A stretch of 5,867 nucleotides of DNA from Synergistaceae bacterium (GTDB lineage Bacteria; Synergistota; Synergistia; Synergistales; Aminobacteriaceae), in assembly GCA_009778055.1 (NCBI GenBank), contig WRKN01000163.1, positions 1 through 5,867 of the forward strand, written 5' to 3'. Below, piece after piece: positions 1 through 5,118 of the stretch. The position numbers and the translations under genes were made by a program. Below the pieces are notes generated by a model, which saw only the letters and a program-made list of their open reading frames with translations, was not told where the DNA came from and made no database searches. Position 1 is the first letter of the stretch, and every line of letters begins with the position of its first letter.

Positions 1-306
1 CTCCAGCTTCGCGACCACGTCCCCCCTGCGAACGCGGGCTCCGGGCTGGACCAATACCTCCGATATTTTTCCGCTTACGTCATGAAAAACGTTGCCCACG
101 CCGGCGGAGTCCAGTATCATCCCGGCGCCCTGGACGGAGACCGACATGATCCCGAATATGCTCCACAGCACGATGGATCCGATCAGGAAAAACAGGGTAA
201 AAAGGGCCATCCACGCAACCGGCTGGGTTATTGTAATTTCGGAGTCGATCTGCTCCGGCGAGCGCAGGCGCGACATAGCCTCCTCGTTGAATATTTCCCG
301 GTTCAT
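1..306 (-). CDS. NHLM-type bacteriocin system secretion protein (HlyD-like adaptor), N-terminal part; runs off left edge
   Basis: The first 102 residues of a membrane-fusion protein are visible; the frame is open to base 1. Residues 1-28 are cytoplasmic (begins MNREIFNEEAMSRLRSPEQI). One membrane segment lies at about 30-53. A periplasmic stretch with the first lipoyl/barrel-sandwich half follows at 71-102 (GNVFHDVSGKISEVLVQPGARV), typical of HlyD proteins. The 'sRLrSPEQiD' block just before the membrane helix is what I remember as the hallmark of the NHLM bacteriocin system secretion protein family, which works with NHLM peptidase/ABC exporters to move peptides carrying nitrile-hydratase-like leaders. 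That family call is from memory, not a search. The start is well supported: GGAGGAGG (324-317 on the minus strand) sits 10 bases upstream, inside the end of the preceding gene, and ATG overlaps that gene's TAA by one base (TAATG), implying translational coupling. It could also be the adaptor of another peptide or hemolysin-type exporter. Confidence 0.78.
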   Translation of the reverse strand, partial: MNREIFNEEAMSRLRSPEQIDSEITITQPVAWMALFTLFFLIGSIVLWSIFGIMSVSVQGAGMILDSAGVGNVFHDVSGKISEVLVQPGARVRRGDVVAKLE

Positions 307-1475
307 TAAAGAATATCCTCCTCCACAAACACATCGATCCTCGTGCCGGGGTCCAGGCCCTCGACCCCGGACAGAATGACCACGTCGCCTTCCTCAAGCC
401 CTTCCGTGACCTCAACGTATGTATCGTCGCGGACTCCCATCCTTATGCGGCGCACGGCAAGTGTTGAGTCCGCGTCGCGCACGTGGACCTTGGGAGCGTT
501 CAAGTCGAAGACAGCGGAGAGAGGAATGGCCAACGCCCTTTTCGCGGCCTCTTTCAGTATGATGATGTCGCAGTACAACCCAATTCCCATTATCCCCAGG
601 TGGTTGTCAACCTCGCAGGTTATTCTCCTGACGGCGGCGTTTTCGCCAAGCGGGGGCGAGACATCCGATATCTCGGCGTTGAAAACCGTACTCTCGTCAA
701 AGGGCGAGCCGGAGGAGACGTCGAAAGCCTTTTCAAACATGCTCATGATATTGAGTTGAAGCGAAAATTTCTCATCGAACGGCGCGATGTTCCGAATATC
801 CTCGTCATTGACCAGCGCGTTGAAGTACATTTTCGAGTAATTCACCACCAGGGCGATGGGCGTTCCCTTGTCTACGAAGTTGCCGGGCTGCCGATAAATA
901 ATGGATACAGAACCGGATATCGGGGCAGTCAAAACCTGGAAGCCGCGCTGCTGTTCTATCTGCTGCCTCGCTACTCTGGCGGCGTCCAGTTCCGCCTTTG
1001 ACGCTTCCATCTGAGAGACGGACGTCTCCAGCTCGCTGGTCGATATGGCGTCTTCGGCGGCAAGGCGCCGGTTTCTTTCGGCGACGCTCACCGCAAGCAG
1101 ATACGCGGCCTCGGCCTTTGCCACATCCGCGTCGGCACGCGATAGCGCCAGCGGGACATCATAGTTCACGATCCTGCCGATGGGCTGGTCTCGTTCGACG
1201 TTCTGCCCCTGCGTCACGTATAGTTCCTCGATCTCCCCGTCGATCTGGGTTATGACGTCAGCCTGCATTCTTGGACGGAGGTCGATGTGGTCCAAGCGCA
1301 GCTCCGCGTACAGGTCTCGGTACGAAACCCGGCTCCCGCTCAAGCTGACGGTCCTCGACGCCAGCATCGTCTCTATGTGGCTGGCGCTCGTGATGTTGAG
1401 GTACAACCCATAACCCATAAACGCCGCTGAAAGTACCAAAGTCACAAATGTGACCGTGAAATAGAATTTTTTCAT
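306..1475 (-). CDS. RND/HlyD-family periplasmic adaptor subunit (membrane fusion protein)
   Basis: A complete 389-aa efflux adaptor that would link an inner-membrane pump to an outer-membrane channel. The N-terminal membrane anchor is at about 5-27 with no lipobox. The first lipoyl half is at 72-103 (DVITQIDGEIEELYVTQGQNV). An alpha-hairpin follows at about 108-177, with a tip reading RRLAAEDAISTSELE (136-150), which resembles the R-L...I-S docking tip of RND adaptors that contact TolC-type channels. The second lipoyl half is at 181-210 (LTAPISGSVSIIYRQPGNFV), a beta-barrel at about 214-315 and a membrane-proximal domain at about 316-384 (AIPLSAVFD; EGLEEGDVVILSG). Length is normal for the family. 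The start ATG is preceded by CGAGG about 8 bases upstream. It is the promoter-proximal gene and overlaps the next adaptor gene by one base, so the two are probably co-transcribed. No RND pump is in view. Its partner is more likely an ABC-type peptide exporter further left, but that is inference. Confidence 0.9.
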   Translation of the reverse strand: MKKFYFTVTFVTLVLSAAFMGYGLYLNITSASHIETMLASRTVSLSGSRVSYRDLYAELRLDHIDLRPRMQADVITQIDGEIEELYVTQGQNVERDQPIGRIVNYDVPLALSRADADVAKAEAAYLLAVSVAERNRRLAAEDAISTSELETSVSQMEASKAELDAARVARQQIEQQRGFQVLTAPISGSVSIIYRQPGNFVDKGTPIALVVNYSKMYFNALVNDEDIRNIAPFDEKFSLQLNIMSMFEKAFDVSSGSPFDESTVFNAEISDVSPPLGENAAVRRITCEVDNHLGIMGIGLYCDIIILKEAAKRALAIPLSAVFDLNAPKVHVRDADSTLAVRRIRMGVRDDTYVEVTEGLEEGDVVILSGVEGLDPGTRIDVFVEEDIL

Positions 1476-1498
1476 TATCGAAGCCTCGCCGGTAAAAA

Positions 1499-1527
1499 AT
1501 TATATCACAAAACACCTTGCCATAGGC
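1499..1527 (-). promoter_or_regulatory. Extended -10 promoter for the leftward adaptor/secretion operon
   Basis: On the minus strand a perfect TATAAT (1504-1499) is directly preceded by TGA (1507-1505), giving the extended -10 element TGATATAAT. The -35 position (about 1527-1522, GCCTAT) matches the consensus poorly, which an extended -10 can compensate for. The predicted transcript start is near 1492, giving a leader of about 17 bases before the ATG at 1475. This is sequence matching only. Confidence 0.55.
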
Positions 1528-1537
1528 GGCGCGTATG

Positions 1538-1566
1538 TTGACTTTAATACGCTCATGGTTTATGCT
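1538..1566 (+). promoter_or_regulatory. Sigma70-type promoter for the rightward sugar transport operon
   Basis: TTGACT at 1538-1543 (5 of 6 to the -35 consensus) and TATGCT at 1561-1566 (4 of 6 to the -10 consensus) are separated by exactly 17 bases. The predicted start is near 1573, leaving a leader of about 36 bases before the ATG at 1609. It is back-to-back with the leftward promoter: the two -10 boxes are about 57 bases apart, so a single bound regulator could affect both. Confidence 0.6.
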
Positions 1567-1594
1567 CCAACGCAACGTTTCCAAAAATTAATTT

Positions 1595-1601
1595 AAGGAG
1601 G
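1595..1601 (+). promoter_or_regulatory. Strong Shine-Dalgarno site of the solute-binding protein gene
   Basis: AAGGAGG lies 7 bases before the ATG at 1609, a near-ideal ribosome binding site. It fixes the start of this gene and fits the need for more binding protein than permease. Confidence 0.85.
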
Positions 1602-1608
1602 TTTCAAG

Positions 1609-2922
1609 ATGAGGAAGGCAATTTCCATTGTTGGCCTGTTGTTCGTCCTTGTGCTGTCGGCGGGCGTGTGCGCGGCGTCGGAGGCCGGGATTCCAAACAA
1701 CGGCGAACCGGCTACCATCAGAATTTCGTGGTGGGGCGGAGACGCGCGTCACGAAGCCATCATCAAGGCGCTGGACGCGTACATGGCAAGATACCCCAAT
1801 ATCACGATCAGGCACGAGTTCGGGGCGTTTGCGGGCTGGATGGATAATATGGTAGTTCAGTTGGCCGGCAGGGCGGAGCCCGACATCATGCAGGTAAACT
1901 ATGCTTGGGTACATGCCTTTGGGTCGGGTACAAATGTGTTTTTGGATCTCAACACCGTAAGCCACATTTTGGCTCTTGACGAATGGACGCCCGAAATGCT
2001 TCAGTCTATGACAACGGCGGACGGCCAATTGGGCGCGGTGCCTCACGGAATGACCGGACGCGTGATTATCTACAATCGCCAGATGCTTGCGGACCACGGC
2101 CTTACGGCATTCCCCGCCACATTCGACGAATGGATCGAATACGGCGTCAAAGTAGCCGAGGGCAATACTCCGCTCGACCAGGGAAACAACAAATACGCCT
2201 TCTTCCCTCTCGGGCCTGAAACCCTGGACATCTTCCTTCTGACCATTCTCACCAACTCGACCGGCAAGGGCTTGGAGGCGGACGGCAAGATGCTCCACAC
2301 GATCGACGAAGTCGAGGAGATGTTTAATATATTCGGCCGCTTTATCGAAAGTAATACAATCCCGAGTTTCGAGCAGCACGAGCCTCCCTTTGACGCGACC
2401 AACCCCGTCTGGATGCAGGGGCGCGGCGGCTCGGCCCATGAATGGGTCGGGAACATCTTCCTTTCGGCGGGCAACTTCCAGGAAAATAACCTCGACGGCT
2501 TGGGCATAGCCCTCCTTCCGGCTGTTACGCCAGGGGGCTCACAGGCGATTTTACAGCGGCCTTCCCTGGGCCACGCCATCTCCAAAAACTCCGCTCATCC
2601 CGAGGTTGCGGCACACCTGTTGAACTTCCTTTACACCGATGAAGAAGCCCTGCTCTTGATCGCCAATCAGTTGGGCGTGCCCTTGTCCCGCACTGCCGCC
2701 GAAATAGCGGAGCGGGAGGGCCAAATTCAGGGGCTGCAAAAGGAAGGTTTGGATCTGCTGCTTGCGTATCCGGGCGATATGGGCCCGCTCTTTGAGGATC
2801 CGAACATGCGCCAGCCTCGTTACGCCATTTACGACGCCTTCAGGTCCGGCGCCATCAATGCCAGGACAGCGGCCGAGCGGTACGTAAACGAACAGCAGGC
2901 GGCGCTTGACGCTATGAGGTAA
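1609..2922 (+). CDS. togB: ABC transporter periplasmic sugar-binding protein, TogB-like (oligogalacturonide binding)
   Basis: A 437-aa family 1 extracellular solute-binding protein that would capture a sugar oligomer and deliver it to the two permeases encoded immediately downstream. Residues 1-24 form a Sec signal peptide: charged MRK, hydrophobic ISIVGLLFVLVLSAGV, then a small-residue CAAS cleavage region. Cys21 is preceded by A-G-V, not a lipobox, so a soluble periplasmic protein is expected. The mature start (IRISWWGGDARHEAIIKALD, 37-56) and EPDIMQVNYAW (90-100) closely resemble what I recall of the enterobacterial oligogalacturonide-binding protein TogB, as do GVPLSRTA (356-363) and the C-terminal AMR. 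Other family-typical blocks are PHGMTGRVIIYNRQML (145-160) and the TFDEW segment (171-175). Length is usual for the family. The substrate call leans on this similarity plus the downstream GH28 gene; binding of another plant oligosaccharide is possible. The sugar-binding protein family itself is near certain. Confidence 0.9.
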   Translation: MRKAISIVGLLFVLVLSAGVCAASEAGIPNNGEPATIRISWWGGDARHEAIIKALDAYMARYPNITIRHEFGAFAGWMDNMVVQLAGRAEPDIMQVNYAWVHAFGSGTNVFLDLNTVSHILALDEWTPEMLQSMTTADGQLGAVPHGMTGRVIIYNRQMLADHGLTAFPATFDEWIEYGVKVAEGNTPLDQGNNKYAFFPLGPETLDIFLLTILTNSTGKGLEADGKMLHTIDEVEEMFNIFGRFIESNTIPSFEQHEPPFDATNPVWMQGRGGSAHEWVGNIFLSAGNFQENNLDGLGIALLPAVTPGGSQAILQRPSLGHAISKNSAHPEVAAHLLNFLYTDEEALLLIANQLGVPLSRTAAEIAEREGQIQGLQKEGLDLLLAYPGDMGPLFEDPNMRQPRYAIYDAFRSGAINARTAAERYVNEQQAALDAMR

Positions 2923-2929
2923 TTATCAA

Positions 2930-3823
2930 ATGCTTAAGCCCGGTGAGCATAAGCGCAACAAATGGCTTACTCCCTATCTGCTGCTGTTGCCTTGGATAAT
3001 TGGGATACTCCTGTTCAGAGCTTATCCCATAGTCATGTCCTTCTGGTATAGCCTCAGGGACTTTCACCCGATTATGGGTGATCGCGGCTTCATCGGGCTT
3101 AACAACTACAGTTGGCTTTTGTTCCGGTTCCCGTCCTTCTGGAGATCGGTAACGGCAACGCTGAGGTACGTGCTTATCGGAACGCCTATGGTCTTGGCGG
3201 CGGCGCTGTTCATCGCCTTCATTTTGAATTTCAAGCTAAAGGGCGTGAATCTTTTCAGAACGGCATACTACGTCCCCTCCATTTTGGGGGGGAACGTGGC
3301 TGTGTCTATCGTATGGATACAGCTTTTCAGCGCCAACGGGCCTGTGAATCAGATTCTCAGCGTTATCGGCCTTCAGCCCATATCATGGCTGAGGTCGGAG
3401 ACCTTCGCCCCCTTCACCCTCATATTCCTGTCGGCATGGCAGTTCGGCTCCGTTATGCTCATCTTTTTAGCCGCGCTGCAGAATGTATCTCAGTCCCTGT
3501 ACGAGGCGGCATCCATCGACGGGGCGGGAAAGTGGAAGCAGTTCGTTTCCATCACGATGCCGATAATCACGCCCGTGATTCTCTTTAACACGGTGAACGT
3601 GCTTTTGAGGCATTTCCAGGAGTTTAACGCGGCGTTCCTGATTACCAACAGGGGCCCGAACCAGGCGACCGACTTCCTCAATATCCTGATCTATGAGTAC
3701 GCGTTCGTGCGTTTTCAATTCGGCATCGCTTCCGCCATGACATGGCTATTCCTGGCGGCTATAGGGCTATTGACTTTGATCTTGTTCCTATCATCGAAGT
3801 ATTGGGTGCATTACAGCGACTAA
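2930..3823 (+). CDS. togM: ABC sugar transporter permease, MalF/UgpA class (TogM-like)
   Basis: A 297-aa inner-membrane permease forming half of the translocation pore. About six membrane segments are visible, near residues 13-34, 78-99, 112-133, 160-182, 206-228 and 265-288. The cytoplasmic EAA loop that docks the ATPase is intact: EAASIDGAG at 192-200, followed by the family-typical KWKQFVSITMPIITP. The N-terminal pattern (LTPYLLLLPWIIGILLF...YPIVMSFWYSL) is classic for the first permease of carbohydrate uptake type 1 transporters. The gene starts 7 bases after the binding-protein stop. A GAGGT (2916-2920) inside the end of that gene is its ribosome binding site. The TogM name rests on position next to a TogB-like gene and a GH28 gene, not on residue-level recognition, so the permease call is much firmer than the symbol. 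Confidence 0.9.
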   Translation: MLKPGEHKRNKWLTPYLLLLPWIIGILLFRAYPIVMSFWYSLRDFHPIMGDRGFIGLNNYSWLLFRFPSFWRSVTATLRYVLIGTPMVLAAALFIAFILNFKLKGVNLFRTAYYVPSILGGNVAVSIVWIQLFSANGPVNQILSVIGLQPISWLRSETFAPFTLIFLSAWQFGSVMLIFLAALQNVSQSLYEAASIDGAGKWKQFVSITMPIITPVILFNTVNVLLRHFQEFNAAFLITNRGPNQATDFLNILIYEYAFVRFQFGIASAMTWLFLAAIGLLTLILFLSSKYWVHYSD

Positions 3824-3836
3824 GGGGGAGTAGGGC

Positions 3837-4685
3837 GTGAGTATCAGAAAAAAGATCAACGCGGCATTGCGTTACGCCATCTTAATCGCCGTGGGTTTCC
3901 TCCTTGCCTATCCTCTGCTTTGGATGATCGGCTCGGCTTTTAAGCACAACATAGATATTTTTGGGAACCTCGCAATACTGCCTCCTCCCGGACGGGGCAC
4001 GCTTGAATACTTCCCCGCCGCGTGGCAGATTTCCCACGACCATACCATGGCTTTTTACTACGTCAATACCCTTCGTTTTTTGATTCCGAGGGTTATAGGG
4101 ACCGTTTTGTCCTGCACCCTGACGGCTTACGCCATCGCGCGTTTCAGCTTCCCCGGCAAGAAGATCGTATTTACCCTGGTCATCGTCACGCTGCTTATGC
4201 CGGAGCTCGCTTTCAGGATTCCCATCTTCATGCTCTACAGGGACTTGGGCCTTATCGATACCTTCGCCTCCCTCTATATTCAGGAGTTCTTCGCCGTGGG
4301 TTCTTTTTTCGTCTTCATGATGATTCAATTTATGAGAACCATCCCGAGGGAACTGGACGAGGCGGCATGTATCGATGGATGCGGGCCTCTGCGCACCCTG
4401 TGGCACGTCCTGATTCCGGTTCTGAGGCCGATCATTATCACCGTGGGGCTTTTGACCTTCATGTGGGGCATGAACGACTTCCAGGGGCCTCTGATTTTCC
4501 TGAACTCCCCCGACAAGCGGGTTTTGTCTCTCGCTCTGAGAGGATTGCTGCAGGATTATGACGTGACCCACTACGGGCAAATTTTCGCCGCGGCTTTCAT
4601 GGGGCTTATTCCCACTTTGGCGATATTCTTCACATGCAGTAAATACTTCGTCGAAGGCGCGATAACATCCGGAGGTAAAGAATAG
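3837..4685 (+). CDS. togN: ABC sugar transporter permease, MalG/UgpE class (TogN-like)
   Basis: A 282-aa inner-membrane permease, the second half of the pore. Membrane segments lie near 11-33, 81-102, 109-129, 145-166, 196-212 and 245-268. The EAA loop is EAACIDGCG at 175-183, followed by PLRTLWHVLIPVLRP. The usual E, D and G residues are present, but two positions that are often small or Ala are Cys (C178, C182). The C-terminus FVEGAITSGGKE matches the 'fveGl..GavKg' ending common in MalG-type permeases. Translation starts at GTG (3837) with GGGGGAG (3824-3830) 6 bases upstream; no in-frame ATG fits as well. The gap from the first permease is 13 bases, so the genes are co-transcribed. Naming as TogN is by context. 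An ATPase subunit is not encoded beside it. Confidence 0.9.
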   Translation: MSIRKKINAALRYAILIAVGFLLAYPLLWMIGSAFKHNIDIFGNLAILPPPGRGTLEYFPAAWQISHDHTMAFYYVNTLRFLIPRVIGTVLSCTLTAYAIARFSFPGKKIVFTLVIVTLLMPELAFRIPIFMLYRDLGLIDTFASLYIQEFFAVGSFFVFMMIQFMRTIPRELDEAACIDGCGPLRTLWHVLIPVLRPIIITVGLLTFMWGMNDFQGPLIFLNSPDKRVLSLALRGLLQDYDVTHYGQIFAAAFMGLIPTLAIFFTCSKYFVEGAITSGGKE

Positions 4686-4704
4686 ATTCTTTTTTTGATT
4701 GATT

Positions 4705-5115
4705 ATGAAGACAATTAAACGAATAATGGCCAATTTTGTCGATATTTTTCTGTTTTTGGCTATCGTAGTGTTCTTTTTCGCGTTTTTGATTCCCTCTATA
4801 CTTCCTTTAGCCGACGATGGAAATGTAAACTCATCGACCGTTCTTTTTATCGCCGCCGCGGCGCTGGTATTGGTGGTTATAATTACTTTCGCGCTGCAAT
4901 ATCCGTTTTTAAGCGCGCACCAGACCATAGGCAAGGCGTTTTTCAGGCTCAAAATCGTATCTACAAACGAACAGAGGCCGCTTACCGTCTCCGTTATCGT
5001 GCAGAGGGAAATTTTCGCCAAAGTGATGTCCCTTTATCTGCTATGCCTGCCCGTACTGTTCGGTAAAACGGGCAAGCATGACGAAGCCTGTGAAACCGGC
5101 GTGATTGAGGTTTGA
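4705..5115 (+). CDS. RDD-family small membrane protein, function unknown
   Basis: A 136-aa protein recognisable as RDD family. R6-IM-A9-NFV-D13 fits the family's first-helix R..A...D pattern. HQTIGKAFFRLKIVS (72-86) matches the 'GqTlGKrllglrVv' block, followed by a helix with a conserved-type Arg (REIF, 101-104). The end KHDEACETGVIEV (124-136) matches the usual 'HD...gT.V' finish. Membrane segments lie at about 11-31, 46-66 and 106-119. RDD proteins are of mostly unknown function; some have been linked to ion exchange. The ATG at 4705 is preferred over an in-frame TTG at 4699 (which would add two residues). No good Shine-Dalgarno is near either, so translation is probably weak or coupled. 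It sits 19 bases after the permease stop and 3 bases before the GH28 start, inside the sugar operon. By eye its GC content (about 47%) is lower than that of the binding-protein gene (near 58-60% in sampled stretches). Confidence 0.8.
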   Translation: MKTIKRIMANFVDIFLFLAIVVFFFAFLIPSILPLADDGNVNSSTVLFIAAAALVLVVIITFALQYPFLSAHQTIGKAFFRLKIVSTNEQRPLTVSVIVQREIFAKVMSLYLLCLPVLFGKTGKHDEACETGVIEV

Positions 5116-5118
5116 TCA

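Noticed and set aside
483..1001. 172-codon open frame on the plus strand
   Set aside because: It is antisense to the RND-type adaptor, whose domains are continuous through this stretch; no motif is visible in the plus-strand translation.
1258..1584. 108-codon minus-strand frame beginning in the intergenic region
   Set aside because: It overlaps the adaptor gene in another frame and has no ribosome binding site or motif. It would also require the transcript to start upstream of the predicted extended -10 promoter.
1585..1594. AAATTAATTT palindrome in the leader of the sugar operon
   Set aside because: It is a 10-base AT-only palindrome just before the Shine-Dalgarno; it is easily produced by an AT-rich leader and has no supporting context.
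1588..2439. 283-codon open frame on the minus strand
   Set aside because: It is antisense to the well-supported binding-protein gene, has no family motif, and would read through the promoter-proximal leader of that gene.
4022..4561. 179-codon plus-strand frame inside the second permease
   Set aside because: It is an out-of-frame shadow of the permease, with a His/Arg/Gly-rich translation and no domain.
4699..4704. TTG start for the RDD gene
   Set aside because: It would add only two residues, has no Shine-Dalgarno at proper distance, and the ATG at 4705 gives the usual family N-terminus.
3882..5021. 379-codon open frame on the minus strand
   Set aside because: It lies antisense to the second permease and the RDD gene, both of which show clear family motifs. 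Its translation is rich in K, N, H and R with no recognisable domain, as expected for a codon-bias shadow.
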